Origin: Promethearchaeia archaeon
Lineage (GTDB): Archaea > Asgardarchaeota > Lokiarchaeia > Sigyniarchaeales > SOKP01
Assembly: GCA_029856145.1 (NCBI GenBank)
Contig: JAHQWK010000019.1
Coordinates: forward strand, 1-64,000
Direction of reading: 5' to 3'
DNA: 64,000 nucleotides
In this document: positions 43,879-52,963 of the stretch, one piece after another
Position numbering within the stretch: position 1 is the first letter of the stretch
Layout of the letters: the number at the start of each line of letters is the position of its first letter
The notes under the pieces: model-generated
Databases searched by the model: none
What the model saw: only the letters and a program-made list of their open reading frames with translations
Told to the model about the DNA's origin: nothing
Program-made: the position numbers and the translations under genes

Positions 43879-44517
43879 ATGGTATTTAAAAATATTCTAA
43901 GAATAAAAGCAGCCTTACCTGAAGTTAAACATGTTGTAATGTTCTATAACAATGGTACAATTTTTCAAACTACATTTGAGCAAGAAATTAATATTCCAAA
44001 ATTAGGTGAAAATTTAGCAGAAATATTAGATCATGCTAAACGACTCTATGATATCTCTAATTATAATTTTGATAATTATAAAAAAATTATTCTTGAAACT
44101 AATGATATGTCTATTATTATTTTAAAGCTTGGTGAAGATAGTAATATTGCTCTTTTTTTTAGGAAAGAAGAAGAAAAAGAATTAAAATTGACGGCAATAA
44201 AAAGGTATATAACTAGAATTGAAGAATTAATTGATATGGATGAAAGAGAACTTGTAATACAAAATATACTGGTAAAAGAGGAAGAAATTAAACACTTAAA
44301 GGAACTACTAAGTGAAAAAGAGAAAATTGGTGAAGAATTAAAAACAGAATTAATTAATATGGAGAAAGGAAATATAGAAGGAGATAAAAGAAAAATAACT
44401 AGTGAAATAAATAGCCTTGATTTTGAATGTGAAAATTTGAGAAAGCATTTAGAAAAATCCAATAATGAAATCAAACATTTAAAAGAAAAAATAGAAAAGA
44501 GTCACAAAAAAGAATGA
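43879..44517 (+). CDS. roadblock/LC7-like protein with C-terminal coiled coil
   Basis: A 212-residue protein. Residues 1-90 look like a roadblock/longin-type domain: PEVKHVVMFYNNGTIFQTTF, then LAEILDHAKRLYDI, KIILETNDMSIIILKLGEDS, and NIALFFRKEEEKE, the strand-helix pattern of MglB/LC7 proteins. From residue 105 on it is a long charged coiled coil (heptads of L/I with E and K) to the end. Roadblock proteins bind Ras-like GTPases in eukaryotes and bacteria and are abundant in Asgard archaea. The stop of the permease is 7 bases upstream, so the two are cotranscribed. This fusion could tether a GTPase or the permease. Confidence 0.7.
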   Translation: MVFKNILRIKAALPEVKHVVMFYNNGTIFQTTFEQEINIPKLGENLAEILDHAKRLYDISNYNFDNYKKIILETNDMSIIILKLGEDSNIALFFRKEEEKELKLTAIKRYITRIEELIDMDERELVIQNILVKEEEIKHLKELLSEKEKIGEELKTELINMEKGNIEGDKRKITSEINSLDFECENLRKHLEKSNNEIKHLKEKIEKSHKKE

Positions 44518-44527
44518 AAAAAAAGAT

Positions 44528-44725
44528 TTACAAATTTAAGTCTTGAATGACACCTAGTAATACCGGTATTAAAAGAATTATCGCAATACTTATAACAATA
44601 AGAAGTATAAGGGATTCATTAGATTCTTTTTTCATTTGTTCAAAAAAGATGTAGACCAATATTATCAAGGATACTGCTAAGACTCCGAATAACAGTAAAA
44701 TTAAAATTATTTCATTTAATGACAT
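44528..44725 (-). CDS. small two-helix membrane protein
   Basis: 65 residues: MSLNEIILILLLFGVLAVS starts the first membrane helix (about 5-28), EQMKKESNES is a charged loop, and a second hydrophobic helix spans about 40-60. It is convergent with the roadblock gene, 10 bases apart. No family recognised. Confidence 0.55.
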   Translation of the reverse strand: MSLNEIILILLLFGVLAVSLIILVYIFFEQMKKESNESLILLIVISIAIILLIPVLLGVIQDLNL

Positions 44726-44781
44726 GATATTCCTAAATTATTATCATTATTTTTTAATTCAAATTTAGATTTCTTTTAAAA

Positions 44782-46344
44782 TTAAGTCTCTCCAAACTTA
44801 ATTAATCCATACCTTTTCAATTTTTCACTTTGCATAAACTGTCTAATCATATCTTCCTTCAAATCTACCTTCTGTTTTACACGACGTCGAGTTCGATGGA
44901 TGGATAATCCATAAACATCTTCTGCAGCTTCTAAGACCATTTCTGATAATGTAGGATGACTATGTACAGTATTGGTGATATCATGAATAGTTAACCCATT
45001 TTTCATAGCAAGAGCAATCTCAGCAATTAATTCTGAGGCCGCAACACCTATACAAGAAGCACCTAATATATCATCAGTATCTTCATCAGTAATGATCATT
45101 AAAAAACCTTCATCTTCACCCATACATTTAGCTTTTCCTAATGAGGCATATCCAAATCGACCAGTTCTTATTTTTATTCCCCTATCTTCAAGAAATTTCG
45201 ATTTATAACCAACAGAACCAATTTCAAGTGCTGTAAATATTGATGCGGGAATAACAGTATAATCTGCTACCACAGGAAAAGTATCAAAATTCCCAATACT
45301 ACTAAGAGCATTGAAGACAGCAATATCTCCTTCATAACTAGCAACATGAGCTAACATGACACCCCCTGTAACATCACCAATCGCATAAATTCCTCTCTCA
45401 TTGGATTCTAAAGTAGATGGATTTACTTTTATTTTACCCCGATAAATTTCTATTTTAGTATTTTCTAATCCAAGTTCTTCAATATTTGCTTTTCGTCCTA
45501 CAGACACTAAACAAAGATCTGCTTCATAAATAAACTTCTCAGTTGCGGCAGTTTCATCCTGTTGTATGGTTGAATCACAGCTATTTGCTCTTACTTTTGA
45601 ATCAACAATTTCAATGTTTAATATTTTTCGATTCTCATAAATTTCAATTCCCATAACTTTAAATTTTTTTTTTAGTTCACGGACAACTAGTGGTTCTTCA
45701 ATGGCTAGAATTGATGGTAAGTATTCCAAAATTGTTACTTTTGAACCAAAACTATTAAATATATTGGCAAATTCGCATCCGATTACTCCACCACCCACAA
45801 TTAGAAGACTTCTTGGAATTACATGAAAATCCTGAGCAAGAATATCATCACTTGTTAAAATATGTTTATGATCAATATTAAACGCTGGGATCAGTATTGG
45901 TCTGGATCCAGTAGCAATAATAATTCGCTTACCTATAATTTGTTTAGAATCTTCTCCTACTATTTCAATGGTAAATCCATCTTCTACCGAACCTGATGTA
46001 ATTCTTCCCACGCCATAGATCAAATCAATCTTTCTTTGTCTAATTAAAACTTCTATACCTGAAATCAATTCATTAACCACTTTATTTTTTCGAACAACCG
46101 CACTTTTGAAATTCGGTTTAACTTCTCCCTCAATATCTACTCCAAAATCCTTTGCATTACGTTTGATATTCTCGATTAATTTTGCTGAACTATGGAGAGC
46201 TTTTGTTGGAATACAACCTCGGTTTAAACAAGTCCCACCAACATTTTCTTTTTCTATTAAGGCAACTTTAGCATCATATTGAGCTGCACGAATTGCAGCA
46301 TGATAACCTCCTGGTCCCGCACCAATTATAACAATATCATACAT
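44782..46344 (-). CDS. lpdA: dihydrolipoamide dehydrogenase-like flavoprotein
   Basis: A 520-residue FAD/NAD disulfide oxidoreductase. The FAD motif IGAGPGGYHAAIRAAQ is at 6-21, and GGTCLNRGCIPTKAL near 36-50 holds the redox disulfide (CxxxxC). The NAD motif GGGVIGCEFANIFNSFG is near 183-199 and AIGDVTGGVMLAHVA near 322-336. THTEHPT-like NTVHSHPTLSEMV near 463-475 provides the His-Glu pair of the active site. It is about 50 residues longer than usual, with an insert near 260-275 and a basic tail after VYGLSIHRTRRR. It may serve a 2-oxoacid dehydrogenase or glycine cleavage system; no such genes are in view. It appears single. Confidence 0.88.
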   Translation of the reverse strand: MYDIVIIGAGPGGYHAAIRAAQYDAKVALIEKENVGGTCLNRGCIPTKALHSSAKLIENIKRNAKDFGVDIEGEVKPNFKSAVVRKNKVVNELISGIEVLIRQRKIDLIYGVGRITSGSVEDGFTIEIVGEDSKQIIGKRIIIATGSRPILIPAFNIDHKHILTSDDILAQDFHVIPRSLLIVGGGVIGCEFANIFNSFGSKVTILEYLPSILAIEEPLVVRELKKKFKVMGIEIYENRKILNIEIVDSKVRANSCDSTIQQDETAATEKFIYEADLCLVSVGRKANIEELGLENTKIEIYRGKIKVNPSTLESNERGIYAIGDVTGGVMLAHVASYEGDIAVFNALSSIGNFDTFPVVADYTVIPASIFTALEIGSVGYKSKFLEDRGIKIRTGRFGYASLGKAKCMGEDEGFLMIITDEDTDDILGASCIGVAASELIAEIALAMKNGLTIHDITNTVHSHPTLSEMVLEAAEDVYGLSIHRTRRRVKQKVDLKEDMIRQFMQSEKLKRYGLIKFGET

Positions 46345-46386
46345 AATTTCTTCCCTAATATATTCTTTTGCTTAATTTTATAAAAT

Positions 46387-46396
46387 AAAAAAAAAA
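46387..46396 (-). terminator. poly-T terminator on the minus strand
   Basis: Ten A on the plus strand, i.e. ten T in the transcript sense, start 13 bases after the stop of the minus-strand coiled-coil gene. Confidence 0.5.
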
Positions 46397-46408
46397 TTAG
46401 TTAATTAC

Positions 46409-47065
46409 TTAAGCATTTAGTCCTAACGGTCTAATTTTTTCTCGTTCAGATAGTTTATCTGAGTGTTGTTTCTTAAGATCAGCTAATTTATTCTGCTTTT
46501 CAACTATATTTTTATTCAAATCTAGCGCATCAATTTCAAGTTTAGTTAATAACTTCTGAATACTAAGATATGCTTCCTCTGCTTTAGAAATTTTATCGCT
46601 AGGAGCATTACTATTTACTAACTTTACATAGATCATTATTTTTTTTGCTAAATTATCTCGTTCTTTAGCCTCATCAAGCTTCCTATTAGCAATCTTTACT
46701 TTTATTTGGGTTATATCAGTTTCAACAATCGCAATCTTTTTTTGAATTTCAGCAATTTTAGTCTGAATTTCAGCAATTTCCCGGTTGTATCTTGCCTGTG
46801 CTTTCTCCGCTTTTAAGATTTCATCACCAATTTTTACAAGATCTCTTACTTTTTCTTTCCTCTCGACTAATTTTTTACTCTTATCTGCTAATCTATGTCT
46901 TAATTTTGCTACCTCTATTTCATTCCTAGCTAGCATTTCTCGAGCTTTGGCTCTTTTTACTGATTGCTTAGCTAAAACTTTCATTTCACTTGCTGTTTCT
47001 TTTTCAATTCTTGCTAAATTTGAATTCTCTTCTGCTATTTTTTCAATATTTTTAGTTTCTTCCAT
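46409..47065 (-). CDS. coiled-coil protein (paralogue of 48224-48892)
   Basis: 218 residues, predicted almost wholly helical and charged, with long heptad series (AEIQTKIAEIQKKIAIVETD). There is no membrane segment or signal. The C-terminus LSEREKIRPLGLNA closely parallels FSEREKIRHPGVVLAE of the divergent gene at 48224, and the middles share the order AEI-KKIA(I/L)VE-I-KL-K-SAP-KI-KA. I do not recognise a named family; it may be a cytoskeletal or scaffold-like protein. Good ribosome site GGAG before the ATG. Confidence 0.75.
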   Translation of the reverse strand: MEETKNIEKIAEENSNLARIEKETASEMKVLAKQSVKRAKAREMLARNEIEVAKLRHRLADKSKKLVERKEKVRDLVKIGDEILKAEKAQARYNREIAEIQTKIAEIQKKIAIVETDITQIKVKIANRKLDEAKERDNLAKKIMIYVKLVNSNAPSDKISKAEEAYLSIQKLLTKLEIDALDLNKNIVEKQNKLADLKKQHSDKLSEREKIRPLGLNA

Positions 47066-47112
47066 AATTACATCTCCTTAATTTTTATTGATTTTACTAT
47101 AATTTTATTAAA

Positions 47113-47265
47113 TTAACTATATTGTTCATCCGAATCCTCTAAATCGTCTTCTCCTTCATCCTCTTCCTGATCTTCATCACTTTCCTCATTAGAATCATCA
47201 TCTTCGAAATAATCATCATATTCATAATCATATCTCTTCTTCTTTTTTTTAGAGTCTTCCTTCAT
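47113..47265 (-). CDS. 50-residue acidic miniprotein
   Basis: Minus-strand gene with ATG at 47265 and TAA at 47113. The N-terminus is basic (MKEDSKKKKKRYDY), and the rest is almost wholly Asp, Glu, Ser and Tyr (for example DDDSNEESDEDQEEDEGEDD). It should be disordered. It lies just upstream of the coiled-coil gene on the same strand (47 bases) and could be cotranscribed. It resembles a charge-based chaperone or antitoxin-like tail in character only; no family. Confidence 0.5.
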   Translation of the reverse strand: MKEDSKKKKKRYDYEYDDYFEDDDSNEESDEDQEEDEGEDDLEDSDEQYS

Positions 47266-47357
47266 TTTAAATTAAATTTCTCTTATATTTTGTTGTTTTA
47301 TGTTTAATTTATCTTAATGATTGCAAGTTATTTAAATGTTTTCATTTGAAAACGAAA

Positions 47358-47402
47358 TCATATATCGACAACTTTATATACTCTGATATCATATATTGAT
47401 AT
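47358..47402 (+). promoter_or_regulatory. direct and inverted repeats before the RHH regulator gene
   Basis: TCATATATCGA (47358) and TCATATATTGA (47389) are direct repeats 31 bases apart, three DNA turns. The second overlaps the inverted repeat ATATCA-TATAT-TGATAT (47386-47402). Ribbon-helix-helix proteins bind such tandem or inverted sites, so this may be an autoregulatory operator covering the promoter between the acidic miniprotein and RHH genes. Confidence 0.45.
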
Positions 47403-47439
47403 ATAAAAGAAGGAAAAATGAACGGAAAAGATATTTAAA

Positions 47440-48009
47440 ATGACCAAAAAACAAATAAAAAAAAAAAGTAATTTTTTGGGATTTAGACTTTCAGAAGAAA
47501 TTATTGATAAATTAGAGTTAATAGCAAAACAGGAAAATAAGTCACGTGGTCTGGTTGCAAAAGATGCTATCGAACAATGGCTCAATTTAGAACTTTTCAA
47601 TCAAACAAATGAAATGATTATGATCTCTAAATCTATATTCTCTAAAATCCTTTCTAAATTAGATGAAATAACATTAGATATCATTGCTAAAGATTTTGCT
47701 GATTTATTTTCAGATATAATGAAATTCTCAACTGCAAAACCAATGAATGAAGATACTTTGAAGTCATATACCATTTTTTTAATTAATTTTTTCGGCAAAA
47801 ATGGATTGAAATGGTTTAATACTCTTGATATTCAGACACATGATAATTCTTTTATTTTTAGAGGTTTGCATGATATGGATGAAATCTATTCAAATTTCTT
47901 CACAAAATTCTATAAATATCTCTTATCTGAATATTTTGACTTAGAATTTACTACAAAAGTAGAAGAAAAAACATCTAATTTAATTCATCTGGAATTTAAA
48001 ATTAAATAA
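47440..48009 (+). CDS. ribbon-helix-helix DNA-binding protein with C-terminal sensor-like domain
   Basis: A 189-residue protein. Residues 10-50 form a ribbon-helix-helix: FLGFRLSEEIIDKLELIAKQ and then SRGLVAKDAIEQWLN, the strand, helix, turn and second helix of MetJ/Arc-type regulators. The remaining 130 residues look like a folded alpha/beta domain (HDNSFIFRGLHDMDEIYSN, and EEKTSNLIHLEFKIK at the end) with no known motif. Similar C-terminal domains bind ligands or mediate dimer pairing. It lies between the two paralogous coiled-coil genes and is probably their regulator. Confidence 0.7.
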   Translation: MTKKQIKKKSNFLGFRLSEEIIDKLELIAKQENKSRGLVAKDAIEQWLNLELFNQTNEMIMISKSIFSKILSKLDEITLDIIAKDFADLFSDIMKFSTAKPMNEDTLKSYTIFLINFFGKNGLKWFNTLDIQTHDNSFIFRGLHDMDEIYSNFFTKFYKYLLSEYFDLEFTTKVEEKTSNLIHLEFKIK

Positions 48010-48223
48010 GGTTTATTCTGATAAAAAGATGAAAACTAAAATACGTACTAAAGTAAAGATTAGAGATTATTTTCTAACTTTTTTAATGTATAGGATTTGA
48101 AGGCAATACGCATCCAAAAACCAAAGCAAATATTATAAACAAATTAAATTTAAATATTATTCATACTAGCTAAAATATGTTTATTAATTCATTTTTTATA
48201 TCATCATTTAAAGGTAAAGAGAT

Positions 48224-48892
48224 ATGGAAAATTTAACTATTATTGAGAAAGAAGCTCAACAAAATTTTAAAATAGCTCAATTTGAAAAAGAACTTGCCCA
48301 AAAATTAAAAATTAATGCTATAACTGAAATTAAAAAATCAAAAGCTAGAGTAAACTTACTGAAAATTGAATATGAATTAGCAGAAATAAAAAAAGATTTA
48401 GCAGAAAAGAGAAGGGTTTTAGCCAAGGAAAAATTAGAGATTAAAAAAAATCAAATTCTGGATTTTTCAGAAGAGGAATTAAAAATTGAGAATGATTATG
48501 CAATTTATAACGAGAAGATTGCAAAAAACCAAAAAGGAATCGCTGAGATTAACAAGAAAATTGCCTTAGTTGAGAAGCAAATAGCTGAGCAAAAATTAAA
48601 GCTATCTGGAGAAAAATTAGATGTGGCGAAAGCACGAGGAAAATTATCCAAAAAACAAATAAATTATCTAAAAGTAGCTAGAGGAAGTGCCCCAGAAAAT
48701 AAAATTCTGAAAGCTAAAAATAATTTAGAGAGCCAAAAAGAATCACTATTAAAACAGAAAAACGATGTATTTGATAAGGAAAGAGATGTAAAGAAAAAAG
48801 AAAATAAACTTGCCGAATTAAAGAAGGAACTATCCTTGAAATTTTCAGAAAGAGAAAAAATAAGACATCCTGGTGTCGTTCTAGCAGAATAA
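48224..48892 (+). CDS. coiled-coil protein (paralogue of 46409-47065)
   Basis: 222 residues, helical and charged, with heptads throughout (LAEIKKDLAEKRRVLAKEKL). It shares with the minus-strand coiled-coil protein the core KIALVEKQIAEQKLKLS, the turn (V/N)(A/N)xGSAPENKILKA, and the end FSEREKIRHPG. Ribosome site AAAGGTAAAGAGAT precedes ATG. It may sit in an operon with the MscS gene 42 bases downstream. Structural role probable, exact function unknown. Confidence 0.75.
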   Translation: MENLTIIEKEAQQNFKIAQFEKELAQKLKINAITEIKKSKARVNLLKIEYELAEIKKDLAEKRRVLAKEKLEIKKNQILDFSEEELKIENDYAIYNEKIAKNQKGIAEINKKIALVEKQIAEQKLKLSGEKLDVAKARGKLSKKQINYLKVARGSAPENKILKAKNNLESQKESLLKQKNDVFDKERDVKKKENKLAELKKELSLKFSEREKIRHPGVVLAE

Positions 48893-48934
48893 ATTAAATA
48901 GAGTTATTACCTAAAAGAAAATAGGTCGATATAA

Positions 48935-49747
48935 TTGATTTTTCAAAATTTTTTCGAAATCTTTTTAGACTGGTTATCTCTATATTTTTTTCCTATTCTC
49001 ATTTCAATATTAGCAATAATTATCGGTTATATTATTTATGTCTTGATTAGAAGACAATTTTTAAAACTTGCTAAACATGAGAAATTAGAACTGAGTACGG
49101 CAAAAAATATCACAAAAGTAATTAAATATCTCATTATTTTGATCATTTTAACTGCTATTCTTATACAATTTGCAGAAAGTTTAGGTTTAATTACAGCATT
49201 ATTCACTCTTGTTGGTGGGACTATAATTGGTTTTGCAGCTATGAATACTTTAGGAAATATGATTGCTGGCATTATTATAATGGTTAGTAGACCGTTTTCT
49301 GTAGGTGATAGAATATTATATGATGGTAAAATCACTGATATTGTCGAAATAAAATTGATCTACACAATTATGGTTGATCTTGATAATGTTAAGATTTCTG
49401 TTCCAAATCAAAAGTTGTTATCACAAGAGATTAATGACTTCGGGAAAAAAGAGATTATTAGAAGACATGTGACTATAACACCTGGATTTGAAGAAGATAG
49501 GAGAAAAGTTGAAGAGGTTTTATTAGAGGCTGCGGGTAAATCATATCAAGTATTAAAAGACCCTAAACCATATGTTTGGATAAATTCCTTCCAGAATTAT
49601 GCAGTTGAATATAGATTATATGTTTTCATAAAAGATATTAAAAATTTACCACTAATTGAATCTGAATTACATAAAGCTGTATTGGATACTTGTAAAGAAA
49701 ATAATATAGATATCAGAACTCCTCTTCTGCACAAGAAAATAGAATAA
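48935..49747 (+). CDS. MscS-family mechanosensitive channel (1)
   Basis: A 270-residue small-conductance mechanosensitive channel. There are three hydrophobic helices (about 5-32, 60-80 and 85-110). The third contains the MscS-like glycine/alanine pore pattern LVGGTIIGFAAMNTLGNMIAGI, followed by the beta domain with MVSRPFSVGDRILYDGKIT near 118-135. The C-terminal alpha/beta domain follows. It starts at TTG with AGGTCG upstream. It opens when membrane tension rises and lets solutes out. Two more MscS genes follow within 3 kb. Confidence 0.88.
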   Translation: MIFQNFFEIFLDWLSLYFFPILISILAIIIGYIIYVLIRRQFLKLAKHEKLELSTAKNITKVIKYLIILIILTAILIQFAESLGLITALFTLVGGTIIGFAAMNTLGNMIAGIIIMVSRPFSVGDRILYDGKITDIVEIKLIYTIMVDLDNVKISVPNQKLLSQEINDFGKKEIIRRHVTITPGFEEDRRKVEEVLLEAAGKSYQVLKDPKPYVWINSFQNYAVEYRLYVFIKDIKNLPLIESELHKAVLDTCKENNIDIRTPLLHKKIE

Positions 49748-49771
49748 AAAATTTGTATTAATTTAACTTTC

Positions 49772-50863
49772 TTAAATCCATTTTTTTCTTCTAAAAAAAT
49801 ATAACATAATAACGGCAATTATAGCCATTGTGCCTATTAAGAATGGATATGCGATTGGGTTTGACAGTTCGGGCATATAAAGAAAGTTCATTCCATAAAA
49901 ACCTGCTAAAAATGATATTGGAATAAAAATTGTTGAAATAATTGTTAATACTTTCATGATATCATTCATCCTATTACTAACACTTGATAAATACATATCT
50001 AACATTCCAAAAATTATATCTCGATAATTTTCTAAAAGATCACTAATTCTAAAAATGTGTTCGTATATATCTCTTAGATATATCTGCAATTCATCACTGA
50101 TTAGCTTTGATGGTTCACGCTGCAATTTATTGATTAATTCTCTTATTGGCCATATTGATTTTCTCAACTCAATAGAAGATCTTTTCAATCGATAAATATT
50201 TTGTAGTGTTTCTGGATCAGGATTCTTTATTAAAATGTCTTCAATGTTATCTATATCCTCGCCTACCTTTTCTATAACAACAAAATAATCGTCAATTATA
50301 ATGTCAATTAAAACATAAAATAGGTAATCTGCACCCATTACCCGAACCTTTCCTCTTGGAACTTTAATCCTCTCGTAAATGGGATTAAAAAGGTTAGTAT
50401 CCCGCTCTTGGAATGATATTACATAATTCTCTCCTAATATTAAACTAATTTGTTCATATTTAAATTCCTCTTCTTCTTCATTCCAACTCAATTTTTTTAA
50501 TACTGCAAAAATATAATTCCCAAAATCCTCTAATTTAGGTCTTTGATTTGGGCTTAAAATGTCTTCCAGAACAAGAGGATGTAAATTGAATTGATGGCCA
50601 ACCTCTTCAATAACTTTTACTTGTGCTAGACCATAAATATCAATCCATCTAATAAATGGCTTTTCAATTTTTGTGAGATCAATCTGAATATCCTGAAATT
50701 CTTGAAAATTAAATTGGTCTTTATTATAATCCGTTACTTTAATTTTAGTTTTTTCATTTACTTTATCTCCTGTGTAAATTAAAGTTCCTGGAGGAAGACC
50801 AACTTTTTTCTTCTTTTTAGTTGAAGAATGTTTATTCCTTTGAGGTCTAGAAAATTTCCTCAA
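49772..50863 (-). CDS. corA: CorA-family Mg2+/Co2+ transporter
   Basis: A 363-residue pentameric divalent-cation channel. The large N-terminal cytosolic domain runs to about residue 290. Its features are LVLEDILSPNQRPKLEDF near 105-122 and the long stalk helix with DIYEHIFRISDLLENYRD near 263-280. Then come two membrane helices: FIPISFLAGFYGMNF near 313-327 with the GMN selectivity motif intact, and the last helix ending FFRRKKW. An N-terminal basic region (about 30 residues, KHSSTKKKKK) is extra. Divergent from the next MscS gene. Confidence 0.92.
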   Translation of the reverse strand: MRKFSRPQRNKHSSTKKKKKVGLPPGTLIYTGDKVNEKTKIKVTDYNKDQFNFQEFQDIQIDLTKIEKPFIRWIDIYGLAQVKVIEEVGHQFNLHPLVLEDILSPNQRPKLEDFGNYIFAVLKKLSWNEEEEEFKYEQISLILGENYVISFQERDTNLFNPIYERIKVPRGKVRVMGADYLFYVLIDIIIDDYFVVIEKVGEDIDNIEDILIKNPDPETLQNIYRLKRSSIELRKSIWPIRELINKLQREPSKLISDELQIYLRDIYEHIFRISDLLENYRDIIFGMLDMYLSSVSNRMNDIMKVLTIISTIFIPISFLAGFYGMNFLYMPELSNPIAYPFLIGTMAIIAVIMLYFFRRKKWI

Positions 50864-50983
50864 ATTGTCTCACTTAAACTATAGAGTAAATATTATCTAA
50901 TAATTTAATAAACCAACCTTTAAAATATAAGTTTTCTTATATTTTTTCTATATAAAATTTGTATTCTCAAAATAATAAAAACT

Positions 50984-51919
50984 TTGGAGATATGGTTTCT
51001 TGTGAAGAGAATTTATAAAATAGTCACATGGATATCAATTATAGGAATTATTGTATTAGTTTATTTTTACTTTGGATTTGAGCAATTATTATTAAATATA
51101 GTAATTGTAAATTTGGTTGCTTATGTCTTAAGGTCAATATTAATTGATATATTTCATAGCTTGATTAAAAACTTATTAGTTCGTTATATTACCATGATAA
51201 TTATAAATATAATATGGTTATTATTTCCATTTTGGTTGATTTTTATTATTTCACCAACTTTTTTTGTAGCAATTATTTCTTTTCTGGTTGTAGCAATAGC
51301 ACTAACGTTTCAAAATATAATTAATAATATTGCCTCAGGAGTAATGCTTTTATCCTCAGGAGGTTTTGAGGCTGGCGATTTAGTCGAAACCAACGGAATT
51401 GAAGGTATTGTTAAAGAGATAACATTAAATAGTTTGAAGCTAGAAGATTTTGATGGTTCTATCACCTATATTCCCAACAAAAATGCTTTTAATTCATCAG
51501 TAGTTCGCTTTACTCACAAATCTATTAAAAAAGAAAAAAAGATAGAAATTTCGGAACTAGTTAGAAAATTCGGCAAGTTAGTAACTGGTGAAAAAAAACT
51601 CACTCGTTATATTAAAGTAGTTGAGCTTTTAGGTACCGTAGATTTAGAGAAACTTGATGAATTATTAACGCCAATATTTGAGAAATATGAACCCATTTTT
51701 GGGATAAGACCTTACTTTTATGCAAATAATACTGTTAGTGGGATTGTAAATCGTTTAAGTATCACTATTCAAATTATTACAGAGGATCCAAAATTAATCT
51801 TAACATATACAGACCCATTGCTCAAAGAAATTCTTTTTAAAATATATAATAAAGAAATTAATTATGGATGGAAGAATAGCGAAAACGAATATCCAGGAAA
51901 TAGCCTAGAGGTGGATTGA
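50984..51919 (+). CDS. MscS-family mechanosensitive channel (2)
   Basis: A 311-residue MscS-type channel with about four hydrophobic helices. The pore helix region FLVVAIALTFQNIINNIASGVML near 105-127 precedes the beta domain (LSSGGFEAGDLVETNGIEGIVKEI near 128-151). It is more divergent in the pore than paralogue 1. The stop overlaps the TTG start of paralogue 3 by 4 bases, so both are translated together and may form mixed channels. Confidence 0.82.
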   Translation: MEIWFLVKRIYKIVTWISIIGIIVLVYFYFGFEQLLLNIVIVNLVAYVLRSILIDIFHSLIKNLLVRYITMIIINIIWLLFPFWLIFIISPTFFVAIISFLVVAIALTFQNIINNIASGVMLLSSGGFEAGDLVETNGIEGIVKEITLNSLKLEDFDGSITYIPNKNAFNSSVVRFTHKSIKKEKKIEISELVRKFGKLVTGEKKLTRYIKVVELLGTVDLEKLDELLTPIFEKYEPIFGIRPYFYANNTVSGIVNRLSITIQIITEDPKLILTYTDPLLKEILFKIYNKEINYGWKNSENEYPGNSLEVD

Positions 51920-52830
51920 AAACGGCATTATTTAGTTCAGATTTGGAAGCATTAATATATCTCTTAATTATTGGGATAGGGTTTTACCTTTTAAATAAAG
52001 TAATTTCTGCGACAATTGGGAAAAGTAAAAAAGTATCTTTAAAGCAAAAAATCATCGTTAATTTTGCATTAAAAATTGTTACTGTTCTCGTAATAGTGTT
52101 CTTTATTATTGAGGGTTTTCCACTCGTTTCTTCAATTGATCCAACTGGAACTTACACAGCTGTACTTACTGGAGCAATTAGCACTGCGATTGCATTTGCA
52201 TCTAGCGGTATATTCGCAAACTTTATTTCAGGGATTGTTATAATGTTAATAAGACCTTTTGAAGTTGACGATTTGGTCAAAATTGAAGGAGATAAAGGAA
52301 TTGTACGAGAAATTAATTTAACAAAGATGAAAATAGAGACATTTGATAATATAATAATTGAAAAATCAAATGGTCAAGTTATTTCATCAAAGATAGTAAA
52401 TTATACTATCAAATTAGGTAAAAAGAAGTCTTTTAAAGATTTTAAAAGTAAGATCTTAGCCCCTCAGGATACTGGATTTAAAGGTATTTATGAAGATATT
52501 TTGAATTCTAAAAGGGAATTTGAAAGTACTTTAAAAAAGGCTTATGATTCCTTTTCAACTAAGTTCTATCCAAAATTATACAATTATACTTTCAGAATGG
52601 CTTTTCCTTATAATGGATATCGAGTAATGATGAATAAAGTTGCAGAACTTTGTAATTATTATAATGAGAAAAATATTTTCAGGATAAAACCACAATTTGA
52701 TGTAGTCGATTTAAATATAAGTATTATTGTGAAATTTCGATTATTAACATTTGATGCACAAAAAATATTTGATTTTCAACCTAAATTTGCTGAAGATGTA
52801 TATAAAATAATTTATAAATATAAAATTTAA
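51916..52830 (+). CDS. MscS-family mechanosensitive channel (3)
   Basis: A 304-residue MscS paralogue. It starts at TTG 51916, overlapping the previous stop, with GAGGTG two bases before it. Pore/beta region: TGAISTAIAFASSGIFANFISGI near 90-112, then RPFEVDDLVKIEGDKGIVREI near 118-138. The C-terminal domain is larger and charged. A very short gap between ribosome site and start suggests reinitiation by ribosomes leaving the upstream gene. Confidence 0.8.
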   Translation: MKTALFSSDLEALIYLLIIGIGFYLLNKVISATIGKSKKVSLKQKIIVNFALKIVTVLVIVFFIIEGFPLVSSIDPTGTYTAVLTGAISTAIAFASSGIFANFISGIVIMLIRPFEVDDLVKIEGDKGIVREINLTKMKIETFDNIIIEKSNGQVISSKIVNYTIKLGKKKSFKDFKSKILAPQDTGFKGIYEDILNSKREFESTLKKAYDSFSTKFYPKLYNYTFRMAFPYNGYRVMMNKVAELCNYYNEKNIFRIKPQFDVVDLNISIIVKFRLLTFDAQKIFDFQPKFAEDVYKIIYKYKI

Positions 52831-52963
52831 GAATTTGACTCTATTTAATTATAATTAACACAGATTAAATAAAAAGGATTTTTTTAGAGATGTCTAAATT
52901 TTTAAATAATTTTATACTGAAATACACTATAAAAAATTTTTTTAATATTATGGAGGTAAAAAA

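Noticed and set aside
43074..47798. Other minus-strand frames opposite coiled-coil and regulator genes (for example 44076-44474, 47601-47798)
   Set aside because: They are antisense shadows of lysine/glutamate-rich genes, rich in Ser, Phe and Leu and lacking ribosome sites.
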